This document shows positions 37,113-47,017 of a stretch of DNA of 64,000 nucleotides, piece after piece. The notes under the pieces are model-generated. The model had not been told where the DNA came from, searched no databases, and was given only the letters and a program-made list of their open reading frames with translations. This DNA comes from Pagrus major (taxonomy: Eukaryota; Chordata; Actinopteri; Spariformes; Sparidae): NCBI RefSeq assembly GCF_040436345.1, contig NC_133225.1, positions 19,448,040 to 19,512,039 of the forward strand, in the 5' to 3' direction. Position 1 is the first letter of the stretch; the number at the start of each line of letters is the position of its first letter. The position numbers and the translations under genes were made by a program.

Positions 37113-38196
37113 TGAAAAATAAATCTACATGAGCCTCGGACCAGCTGTGTCCCAGCTGTTGTCTGAGTAGCAGCAGACCGCGACAAAAACATGCCCCGTA
37201 AACCCAAATCTCTTGTTTATGACAGATAAGACACACAAATACACACATCGTAACGTGTATATGATAATCCATCATATTGATTTAGCAAAGGCTTCGTTGA
37301 AAACAAATGGACAAGACCGGGAGGAGGGTTAGCAAAACAGTTGAGTAGTGACCGAGCAAGAGGTTGTAAATAAATCCGGACAGGATGATTGAAACCCCAA
37401 CGCGAAGCGGAGGGTTTCATTTACTTTTCACTTGCTGCTTCATTTAGCTGCCATGAGCAAATAAATAGGCTGATTTGGTGTAAACATGATAGCAATGTTA
37501 GCTTGTTGTTAGCTTACAATGCTAACATAGAGGCTAATGTCTCCGTTAGTGTTGACAGTACCGCAGAGACAGAAATTGTCTGGACGCCGTCTAATAACAC
37601 AGAAAAAAACTAATGGCAGCTTTCACAGTCATAAGCCAGCATCGGCATGAAAGTTATCTGTGTCACAACATCCACAATAAAGACGAAAAATTACCTGTTC
37701 AACAGAGACTCCGCTGTATCAGCATCGGGTCCATATCTTCACGGACCTTTGGCCACCGTTCAAATGATGACCCAATGTTTACTCGGGTTTGAGCCCTCTT
37801 TGTTTCACATCTCCGCTTTGTGTCTTTTCAGTGACAGACTTTCTTTCTTTGACTCTTTGTCGGTGGGGCAAGCAGAGGCAGCTGAACTGCTCAGGGCAAA
37901 ACAAACCTCTTGTCCGCTTGTAGTTTCAAATACGGAAGTGGGTCGGGACCAGACGTGAGCAGGAGCAGGAGAGTGAGCGAGGGGATTGGATGGGAAAATT
38001 GATCCAATAGGAGCCATCCGGACCGGGTGGCTCCTATTGGTCAATTTCTTTGCAGTTTTGCAGGCGCTAGAGAGAATGGATTTATTTGGTTCCTTTTGCT
38101 CTTCACATTGTGTAGGTCATACTATTGGGCCATGACCAACATCTAAATAATGTTAATAATAATGATAAATCTTTCAAATCGTAGACCATAGCTTTA
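37113..38196 (-). other. Non-homologous block replacing exon 1 and promoter of RTP copy 2
   Basis: Left of 37113 the DNA follows the introns of RTP copies 3 and 4 (CTCTGTCCATCTCTCACTTA), and right of about 38196 it follows their 5' flank (TTCCAGGTTTGTTTTTGTGC). The 1.1 kb between matches neither. It has promoter-like features: CpGs, GATTGG and CCAAT boxes around 37985-38045, and on the - strand a candidate non-coding first exon, about 37960 down to 37697, ending in the donor CAG|GTAATTTTT. It could drive transcription into RTP copy 2, or be the remains of another gene's 5' end. Confidence 0.5.
38004..38040. promoter_or_regulatory. Near-perfect palindrome carrying divergent CCAAT boxes
   Basis: CCAATAGGAGCCATCCGG, one base, then CCGGGTGGCTCCTATTGG: two 18-base arms with a single mismatch and a CCAAT box at each outer end. 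Another ATTGG lies just left (37985). NF-Y sites in this divergent layout are typical of bidirectional promoters. A repeat origin is also possible. Confidence 0.5.
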
Positions 38197-38730
38197 AGTT
38201 CCAGGTTTGTTTTTGTGCTGTTAATGTGATGGGGAATGTGAAGCTTGTTTTGCTAGTGCAGATGTTAAGATTATATGAAACAGTAGTTATCAGACTGACA
38301 AATTGCCTAATAGATTATTTATACACATAAATGAAGAGAAGGGGAAGTCAATGCAATGAAGAGTATTTTACTGTTTACAGATCTACTACCTCAGTTACAC
38401 CTTATACATAGTCTGTAAATTCATTGACAGGCCTTAATTCTCTCATGTAGTACCATGTTTACATGTTAAATGATAAAAGAATCAGAACAATTCATGTGAG
38501 TATAGAAAATACTCACACTGCACATCATATTCAGTTTACAGCCTGTGTAAGCTTTATCTATGGCATTTATTTGTAACATTTGTTTAATGCACTTGAACGG
38601 ACAAATTCAAATTTGAACGCAAATTGACTTCCAGCAAGAACAAATGCGAAAGCTTATATGCAGTTCAATACAATAGATAAATGAGAGGAAGCCATGAAAC
38701 AGGAGGGAAAGTTCATATTATTTTTCAAAA

Positions 38731-40719
38731 TCAATAATAAGAGGCTGAAGGATTGTTTGTAGCTTCATCTCTTTGGCAGATGCCGAACATGCAGGCCTCA
38801 CAATGGTCTGGCTCATGTGGACCTCTGACATCCACGTTTACAGAACTCCACGACCCACTGTGCAGATCTTCGTGGTAGCATTTTATTCTTATCTTCTTCA
38901 CCAGGTTCTCCATGAGGATGTTGATGTCATCGTGATCGATCTCGGGCTTCTCCATTGGCGCTGAGGTGCACCTCTTGCAGTTCTGACGGAAGCGTCTCAC
39001 CTTGACCACGCCTTGTCCGCATTCCAGGCGCATGTGGAAGACCACCATCACCCGGTTGGAAGGCCAGCTTCTCCCACACTTGGTGCATTTGAACCTGGAA
39101 AATGGCAGAAGACCCAAGTTAAAGACAAAATGACAACCTAACAAATGTACACTGAAAAGTCTCACATTTCTTCAGACTTGCCAACGTCGACGCCTCAAAA
39201 ACAGAGGGAGGATTTCGAAACCAAAACTAGTTTCTGGAGGCCTACCCCCCAAAAACTAAATTGCAATTGCATTTTTAGGTAACTAATTAGAATTTTTCTT
39301 TGAATTTGCAGAAAACAACACAGGATAATTCACCCTGGCTTAAATCTGTGGCATAAAGTTATATTTATCACTTTTCATTCATTAATTTTTTGCCCCTGCC
39401 TTCCGGGGTGTGTGCACGCCACTGCCCTGTTTTGTCGGCCTCTTGATGTGGACTGACGCGGCAGATTTTACAGTCCCTTTCCTTTAAAACTTCACATGAG
39501 AAACAGGAATTCTGTTCTCCAGACAATCTGAAATTTGTTGAAATTTTGTTGTTCCTCTCCATTTCTCTGTCCATCTCTTACTGAGGAGGACGAGACGCAA
39601 CAGTACCACAGACTGCACGCTGTACAGTGCCAGGTTGTGAGTCTCCCGAGAAAATAAGGAGCGTGGCAAGTATGCATTTCATTGAAGAAGCGATGCTCTG
39701 ACAGAAGAAGTTAAACAATTGGGTACAAACACAAATCACTGACTTCATTATGTTGTGAAAAGGTAAATGGGAGGATAAAGAGCCTCCTTCCTTATTATTA
39801 GTGATGGTTGGATGAAGCCTATAAAGCTTTGAGGCTTCCTGTTTGTGCTCAAAACATAGAGGCCTAAAAAACTCAGCACAGTGACATCTGCTGGTTTGCA
39901 ACTTGTATAGCAGCCTGTCAAGATCGAGGGTAAAGCACATTAACACCTCATTGATTTGAACTTTTAGTCTCATACGCTTTCAATAAAAGTCCAAGAAGTT
40001 TGTGTGTTAATAAATATGTAATAATTTTGTAGAATGATAAATGAATTGTTCATAAAGCATCACTTTCATGACATTATCACTTGATATTGGGAGGAAATGT
40101 TCTCATTTACCTACGATAATGTCTTTCTTGTGCACATCACCATATTTCTCATTTATTCCCCTTCCCCCTATTCTTCTAGTTTAGCTGCAAAACTTTCATT
40201 TGACACAAGCTCTATCACCATGTACTGAAACACTGTGCTTCACAGGAGTAAAACTAGCCTCGGAGCTGTTATCTGTCCATCTCTACTTCTTAAATAAGCC
40301 AGAATCTAAAACCTACAGTCCTTTGCGTCATTAATTGAGGTTAATCCTTAACCATAGTTAAGCAAGTCTTTACCCTAAATTTTAATGGTTTAGCTGTTGT
40401 TGACCAGTTTATGCCCCAAAATTGCCACATAGTAGTCCAAGAACACATATATACAGACAAACCTCGAGAAACCTAAAGCAACCACTTTAATATATATTTT
40501 ATAAAGCTAATATATGCAATACTTTATATAAACTCCAAGTACAGTGATAACAGCAGTCCAACCCACTGACCATCCAACTGTCTTCTTGATGTACTCCTTC
40601 CAGCCCGGGTTAGGGGACTTAGGCACAATAGTATCATCAAACTCCAGACGCCACGAGTCTCTTTGTTCAAGATTTGTAGCCCAATCCATGAAGATACTTG
40701 TCCAGTCTGTTAGTGCCAT
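38731..40719 (-). CDS. RTP-like protein, copy 3 (170 aa)
   Basis: Two exons: 40571-40719 (ATG at 40719; MALTDWTSIFMDWA, SWRLEFDDTI, GWKEYIKK) and 38731-39094, joined TG|G with donor GTCAGT and acceptor TTTCCAG. Exon 2 reads FKCTKCGRSWPSNRV, VKVRRFRQNCKRC and HCEACMFGIC, giving the 3CxxC zinc ligands in order. Total 513 bases in frame. It is very close to copy 4 in exons, intron and flanks, so the duplication is recent. The intron holds blocks shared with copies 2 and 4 (TGCCCCTGCCTTCCGGGGTG at about 39391). An ISRE-like site lies 131 bp upstream of the ATG. The function is taken from the family: chaperoning of membrane receptors or antiviral defence; which one is not visible. Confidence 0.82.
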
Positions 40720-40849
40720 CCTGTCAGTGTCAGTGGTGCTAGTGGCTGCAGAAAAGATAAACTGAAAGCTGATCTGTATATCAGTGTATAAACAGCTTGT
40801 GAGTATGTCTTATCAGCATCAGGTTGTTGAGGCCAATTGAGAGTTTGGA

Positions 40850-40861
40850 GAAAATGAAATG
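40850..40861 (-). promoter_or_regulatory. ISRE-like site upstream of RTP copy 3
   Basis: GAAAATGAAATG keeps the GAAANNGAAA core and lies 131 bp upstream of the ATG, the same position as the exact ISRE of copy 1. The last two bases depart from consensus. Confidence 0.45.
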
Positions 40862-41393
40862 TGTTTTCCTTAAGTTCCAGGTTTGTTTTTGTGCTGTTAA
40901 TGTGATGGAGAATGTGAAGCTTGTTTTGCTAGTGCAGATGTTAAGATTATATGAAACAGTAGTTATCAGACTGACAAATGGCCTAATAGATTATTTATTC
41001 ACATAAATGAAGAGAAGGGGAAGTCAATGCAATGAAGAGTATTTTAATGTTTACAGATCTATTACCTCAGTTACACCTTTATACATTTTGTAAGCCTCAA
41101 AATTCATTGACAGGCCTTAATTCTCTCATTTAGTGCCGTGTTTACATGTTAAATAATAAAAGAATCAGAGCAATTCATATGAAAATAGAAAATACTCACA
41201 CTGCACATCATATTTAGTTTACAGCCTGTGTAAGCTTTATCGATGACATTTATTTGTAATGTTTGTTTAATGCACTTGAACCGACAAATTCGAATTCGAA
41301 CACAAATTTCAGCAAGAACAAATGCGAAAGCTTATATGCACTTAGATAAATGAGAGGAAGCCATGAAACAGGAGAGAAAGTGCATATCATTTT

Positions 41394-43448
41394 TCAAAAG
41401 AAAAACTTAAAAGTTGCAGGATTGTTTGTAGCTTCATCTCTTTGGCAGATGCCGAGCTTGCAGGCCTCACAATGGGACGGCTCATGTGGACTTTTGACAT
41501 CCAGGTTTACAGGACGCCTCGACCCACTGTCCAGATCTTCGTGGTAGCATTTTATTCTTATCTTCTTCACCAGGTTCTCCATGAGGATGTCGATGTTCTC
41601 GGGAGTGATCTCGGGTTTCTCCATTGGCGCTGCGGTGCACTTCTTGCAGTCCTGACGGAAGCGCCTCACTTTGACCACGCCCTGTCCGCATATGAGGTGC
41701 ATGTGGAAGACCACCATCACCCGGTTGGAAGGCCAGCTTCTCCCACACTTGGTGCATTTGAACCTGGAAAATGGCAGAAGACCCAAGTTAAAGACAAAAT
41801 GACAACCAAACAAACATACACTGGAAAGTCTCACATTTCTTCAGACTTGCCAACCTCGACACCTCAAAAACAGAGGGAGGATTTCAAAAAAAGGATTTCA
41901 AAACCAAAACCGGTTTCTAGAGGCCTACCCCCGAAAAACTAAATTGCAATTGCATTTTAATGTCAACTAATTTGAATTTTTCTTTGAATTTGCAGAAAAT
42001 AAAACAGGATAATTCACCCTCTGGCTTAAACTTGTGTAAATCTGTGGCATAAAGTTATATTTATCACTTTTCTTTCATTCATTTTTTGCCCCTGCCTTCC
42101 GGGGTGTGTGCACGCCACTGCCCTGTTTTGTCGGCCTCAAACTTCACATGACAAACAGGAATTCTGTCCTCCAGGCCATCTGAAATTTGTTGAAACATTC
42201 TTTCTTCTTTCCATTTCTCTGTCCATCTCTCACTTACTGAGGAGGACGAGAGGCAACAGAACCGCAGACTGAACGCTGTACAGTGCCAGGTTGTGAGTCT
42301 CCTGAGAAAATAAGGAGTGTGGCAAGTATGCATTTCTTTGAAGACGTTAAACAGTAAAAAACACAAATTATTGACTTCATTATGTTGCAAAAAGGTAAAT
42401 GGGAGGATAAAGAGTCTCCTTCCTTAATATTAGTGATGGTTGGATGAAGCCTATAAAGTAGTGGTGGGCGGATCGATTCAAATCGATACCAATGTTGGTA
42501 TTGATATTGATCGATACCTGTGTAATGAGATCGATACTTTAGTTTCAGTTTCCCTCCTGTATGCACTGCTGCGGTTTCATCAAAGAGGCGACCTGGCTGA
42601 CTGTCTGTGTAAGTGCTGCTCCTGTCTCAGCGTGGAGCAGGCACACTTTGCTCCTCCTCCTGTTTTGATGTTGTACCATCACGTGACTCAGCATCACCAG
42701 GCAAACAAGCAAGCAAACAGGCTCAGCCAGCCAGGCCGGCCCAGCCAGCAGCACACACACAAGTAACACAGAGACGGACCAGAAGAATGGCAGAGAGGAA
42801 GAGGTGCGCTGTGTGGATATATGTTCAGGCTGAAAATGAAACAACGGCGAGCTGTATAATTTGTAAAAAGGCTGTAAGATACAGTGGTAACACAACAAAT
42901 TTATACAAGCTTATGAAAAATCATAAGAATGAAAACAAACAAAAAAAGAATTTGTTTTAAATGTTTTACAACATTTGTTGTGGAGTGATCATTTTGTACA
43001 CTTTGTTTACTTAAGAAAAATTTGCAAGTGAAAATGAAGGGAGAAATTTTATTAAATGTTTGTATTGTAGTTTCTTTCTTCTTAATTTGTTCGAGTGATA
43101 ATTTTGTGCACCGATCGGTATCGGTATTAATCATTTATTAATCCTTAACCATAACCTGACCCTAATCCTAACCAAAAAACAAGTCTTTACCCTAAATTTT
43201 AATGGTTTAGCTGTTGTTGACCTGTTTATGCCCCCAAATCATCACATAGTAGTCCAAGAACATACATATACAGACATAACAGCAGTCCAGCCCACTGACC
43301 TTGCACCTGTGTTCCTGATGTACTCCTTCCAGCCCGGGTTAGGGGACTTAGGCACAATAGTATCATCAAACTCCAGACGCCAGGAGTCTCCTTGTGTAAA
43401 CTCTGTCGCTTTATCCATGAAGATACTTGTCCAGTCTGTTTGTGCCAT
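41394..43448 (-). CDS. RTP-like protein, copy 4 (172 aa)
   Basis: Two exons: 43300-43448 (ATG at 43448; MAQTDWTSIFMDKA, SWRLEFDDTI, GWKEYIRN) and 41394-41763, joined AG|G; total 519 bases in frame. Exon 2 carries FKCTKCGRSWPSNRV, VKVRRFRQDCKKC and HCEACKLGIC. A longer frame upstream of the chosen ATG would add 21 residues; I prefer the inner ATG because it aligns with the start of copy 3. The protein ends in phenylalanines (KFFF) without a clear membrane helix. The intron has taken up a hAT transposon remnant (42459-43134) that is absent from the matching intron of copy 3. The ISRE-like site upstream is the weakest of the three. Confidence 0.82.
42459..43134 (+). mobile_element. Gutted hAT (ZBED-type) DNA transposon
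   Basis: The left end GTGGTGGGCGGATCGATTCA and repeated ATCGATAC motifs, with ACCGATCGGTATCGGTATTA at the right, are typical of teleost hAT elements. Inside, 42787-42960 encodes 57 residues like a BED finger (CAVWIYVQAE, CIICKKAVRY, NTTNLYKLMKNH), in which the first zinc-binding His of NL..HL..KH is Leu. The catalytic transposase body is missing. The site is dated by comparison: the sister intron of RTP copy 3 is continuous at this point (CCTATAAAG then CTTTGAGGC), so insertion followed the copy 3/4 duplication or was removed from copy 3. Confidence 0.65.
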
Positions 43449-43578
43449 CCTGTCAGTGTCAGTGGTGCTGGTGGCTGCAGAAGAGATAAACCTCTGACAG
43501 CTGATCTGCACAGTATATAAACAGCTTCTGAAGATGACTCATCAGCATCAGGTTGTTGAAGCCAGCTGAGAGTTTCTG

Positions 43579-43591
43579 GATAAATGAAACT
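43579..43591 (-). promoter_or_regulatory. Degenerate ISRE-like site upstream of RTP copy 4
   Basis: GATAAATGAAACT keeps the right half of the ISRE (GAAACT) and has one change in the left half. It lies 131 bp upstream of the ATG of copy 4, aligned with the sites of copies 1 and 3. Confidence 0.35.
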
Positions 43592-43943
43592 TAAGTGTTT
43601 TCCTTAAGTTTCAGGTTTGTTTTTGTGCTGTTAATGTGACGGGAAATGTGAAGCTTGTTTTGCTAGTGCAGATGTTAAGATTATATGAAACAGTAGTTAT
43701 CAGACTGACAAATGGCCTAATAGATTATTTATACACATAAATGAAGAGAAGGGGAAGTCAATGCAATGAAAATATACTTATATATAACTATATACAATAC
43801 TTTGTTTGTGTTTGGGTAGTGTGCCTTATGATTATCACTGACTAAAAGTTAACTTTTCATATAGTAACATAGTGAGTTAACTGAAAATAAGATGTGCCTC
43901 ATAAGAGAAATGAAACTGAAATGGTTTCCTGTTGTACGCAGCA

Positions 43944-43957
43944 CTGCCACCTGCTGG
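43944..43957 (-). promoter_or_regulatory. CTCF-like core motif 3
   Basis: On the - strand CCAGCAGGTGGCAG, a close match to the CTCF core, in the same orientation as the sites at 5284 and 8266. It lies about 500 bp beyond the promoter of the last RTP gene. Confidence 0.45.
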
Positions 43958-44040
43958 TGATATGCTGCATTATTTTTCTCTGTCTTTCATGCAATTAAAA
44001 CAGACTAGAGAGAGTTCATCAGGGTGGATTGTGCATTAAT

Positions 44041-45240
44041 CATGCTTATATGAAGCCAGAATCATGGCCGCCCTCCACATTTGCACATTTACCTGAGTCA
44101 CATTTAGCTTTCTGTGAAGGAATATAATAAACACATAAACCTTTAATCTCTTCCATGAGAGTTATGCACACAAACACTTGTTGTCAGAAGCAGTAATTAA
44201 AAACATTATGGTCCAATAATCATTCTCTTAAAGGAACTCTGTGGAACTGGAAGCCGGCCGTTAGTTTATGTGAAAGGACTCCATTTCTAAACTACCAGGG
44301 ATAGATGTAGCAATAGCATCATTATGTGGTGCTTGTGTCTACAGTACATGGTTGTCTCGACTGAGACACTTGTGAGGAGAAGCTGAATATAGTGTTATTA
44401 AAAAGCTTTAATTGTCTATTCTGTGTAGTGTAGAGTCAGGGCAGAGTGAAACAATGGGCTCACATACAGAGGTCAGATTCAAGCAGGTTTATTATTGTTC
44501 AGGAATCTGAAACCAAAAGAAGACGGGGAAAAGAAACGGGAGTGTTTGAGTGGACTAATAAAGTATGTACGTCAGTAAGTGCTGATTATCTGGTTTTCTC
44601 GATAACTAACCTGTTATCACAACTAAACGAGCTTTGTTATCTCAAAATAATGCAATCATTAACTTGTGATGACCAGGTAATAAAATATACAACTACAGCT
44701 GTTCTCTGCTTCCGTACAATACAAATCCCAAAACATTTAGTCGCTAGGTTTCACATTTATGTTCATGAGAAGGCTGCACTTGAGCTTCACTGCCAACAGA
44801 AATAAATCTAAAAGCTTACATGGGCTTGATGATTACAGAGATAAAATAGGGGAGGGAATGACATGAAAATAATGCATGGCTCCACCTCAACTTAGAATCC
44901 AATTGAATCTATGTTTTGTCCGAAAAAACAAACAAACAAACAACCGAATCAAACAAGAGATTAAAAACTGTTTATTGTAATTGGTTGTGCAACAAATCAT
45001 TCTGAGGATGCCAGTATCGTGGCCGCCCTTGCTGTTATCGCTGCATATTAACCTGAGTCACATTCTGCCATCAGTGAAGGAACTAAATGAGTCGAGTAAA
45101 TGCTGTTTAAAATTAAGTAACACATTTACATCTTCAATCTCTGTCAGGAGAATTATGCATGTAGACACTTGTTGGCAAAAGCAATACAAAAAACATTACG
45201 GTCTAATGGCTCATTTAACCTCTTCTGCAGGTATAATGTT
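44041..45240. repeat. Non-coding direct duplication, with a trace of RTP 3' flank
   Basis: About 190 bases at 44041-44235 recur at 44994-45220 with moderate divergence: shared blocks are TGGCCGCCCT, ACCTGAGTCACATT, GAGAATTATGCA-like and ACACTTGTTG. Between them, 44775-44870 resembles the 3' flank of the RTP copies (GCACTTGA, AAAGCTTA, GATAAA, GGAGGGAA in the same order), so this may be a further decayed RTP unit. No open frame of the RTP family remains. Confidence 0.45.
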
Positions 45241-45498
45241 AGAACAGAGAGTAAATCAATCACTGTTATTTGTAATACTTCTCCAAGGGCCTGTAGGTGA
45301 TGATTTTCAATACTGAATGTAATGTATCACACTGTTAGGCCATTAGCACGGTATTATCAGACATGCAAACGATTTCCCCTTCCCTCATGTTAGCCTGCAG
45401 GCATGCAAGCAGGCATTTAAAATGAGAACCTGGTGTTTACCCTTCTGGCTTTGTGACACAAGCACAATTGATCTGGAATTCAAAATGTGTAGCTTTAA

Positions 45499-46116
45499 TT
45501 ACTCCAATAAATCTTCTTGTAGATTTGAAACAGAATTGCTGGATTTGTGTTGTGTGACTAGCTGGTGTAGTCCATCAAATATATGATGCAGAGAAAATAC
45601 TTTGGGAAGAAAGGCTTTGATTGGGGCACTGTGTAATGTGGAAAATGCCTTGCCCTTTCTTTTTACATGTGTGTGGTTTAAAACCAACCCTATCTTGGAC
45701 AAATCGACCAAAGATTGGAGATTTGCATGGTACAAATGTGTCAAGAGAGTGCAATCCCCACTGCTATCAAGCTAGAGATTGATCTTTGAAGCCAGAATTG
45801 GTCTGAATTTGCCTCTAAAAAGCATTTTATGGTCTTTTTCTCACGTAAGTGAAGCTAAACGAGATATGCTCTGATGTGGCTGCAGTTGAAGAGGCCTTGA
45901 AAGCAGGAGCTCAGAAATCATGCTGAAACCTGCAGTGAATTGGATCCACTGTGTCACGTCTTTACCACCCCAGGACCGATACCAGTCCACATGGGAGTAA
46001 GGGATGGGATACGGTGGTGATAGTGACATTTTAGCAGACAGTGATATCAAAGTCTTTACTTGTCTGAGGAAGGAAGGAGATAAGAAGAAATACAGATTGA
46101 GTAGGAGGAGATACAA
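45499..46116 (-). pseudogene. Decayed reading frame of unknown origin
   Basis: On the - strand one frame runs for about 200 codons from about 46116 to a final stop at 45499, interrupted by only two stops. Its residue composition looks protein-like throughout: pieces include PYPIPYSHVDWYRSWGGKD, VTQWIQFTAG, HANLQSLVDLSKIG and FLPKVFSLHHIFDGLHQL. I recognise no family. It could be a broken host gene, a gene with short unrecognised introns, or an old mobile-element frame. It lies about 0.9 kb upstream of dynlt2b on the opposite strand. Confidence 0.35.
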
Positions 46117-46205
46117 GTGATTTGGCTGAGGCAGAAGGCTTAGGCAACGTCTCTGTGGTTTGAAGAGTTTATAGGCTATCAGAGAAACATGTAGCAGAAA
46201 TCAAA

Positions 46206-46262
46206 GCGCCCTTTAGCAAGGCATCTAACCCCCAACTGCTGCAATGGAGCCGCTCAGTGGCC
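46206..46262. repeat. Short fish repeat fragment (GCAAGGCA...AACCCCCAACTGC)
   Basis: TTTAGCAAGGCATCTAACCC followed by CCAACTGCTGC is a tail motif that I recall from teleost SINE-like repeats. The fragment is too short to assign or bound. Confidence 0.4.
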
Positions 46263-46896
46263 AACTGATCAGACCGTGGTTGTGCAAGACAGCGTCAGGT
46301 GTGAGTATGTGTGGAGAGGGATCTTTTTTTTTCTCAGTCAGAGAAAAAAATGATCACTCTGCACACAATCATGAGTTGTTTTGTCAGAGTATGACAAGGC
46401 CTACTGACTTTTTCTGGAGCGCTCAACCACAACTCTCGGAAGTATTCCTCAGCCGATGGAGTTACTCAGTTTTCAAAAAGATGGTTCAGTTGTCCTCACT
46501 TGATTGTATGGGCCTATTGACTAAAAAATGATGACAGTGCAATTCTGGCATATTTCAAAATAAAACAGTTGAGTAACCACTACTGAAGCACCACAACAAG
46601 GAGTTTTAAAAAAATGGAAAGTGAAATTGAAACAGACCCAAAATTCTTAACTCATGGTCCATTACGTGCATTTTCTGGAGCTTTCAACAGAGCCTCTTCC
46701 TGTTTTTCAGAAAGACGGGGGAATAACACATGACGCGTATTAAGGAAAAAAAAGGCTTTCCAAGACTGTTAAATAGCTAAACTTTTTTTTAAAGAAGAAA
46801 AAAAGAAAAGGAAAAGAAATACCTCACGAATACTGCTAAAAATACTCAATTTAACCTTAACCCGTAAAAACGTATTTACCGTCCTCTTATTTTGAA

Positions 46897-46904
46897 ACCG
46901 GAAG
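46897..46904 (+). promoter_or_regulatory. ETS/GABPA site in the dynlt2b promoter
   Basis: ACCGGAAG is the standard ETS-family core site of housekeeping promoters. It lies 114 bp upstream of the dynlt2b ATG and 13 bp before the X-box. Confidence 0.55.
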
Positions 46905-46916
46905 CTGGGAAAAGGC

Positions 46917-46930
46917 GTCGCTATGGTAAC
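46917..46930 (+). promoter_or_regulatory. RFX X-box in the dynlt2b promoter
   Basis: GTCGCTATGGTAAC fits the RFX X-box (GTNRCC..RGYAAC type) with one mild departure (T for the last C of the left half). It lies 88 bp upstream of the ATG, the usual place in ciliary genes controlled by RFX factors, and the gene encodes a ciliary dynein subunit. Confidence 0.65.
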
Positions 46931-47017
46931 GGATACAACTCTGCAAAGATTAGCTTGTTAGCAACCTCTCCCTTCTTTATGTCCTCTCTATTATTGTTAT
47001 TATATAATTGATACGCG

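Noticed and set aside
43140-43200. CCCTAATCCTAACC-like run resembling telomere repeats
   Set aside because: Only a few degenerate units; the sister RTP intron has a related non-telomeric sequence.
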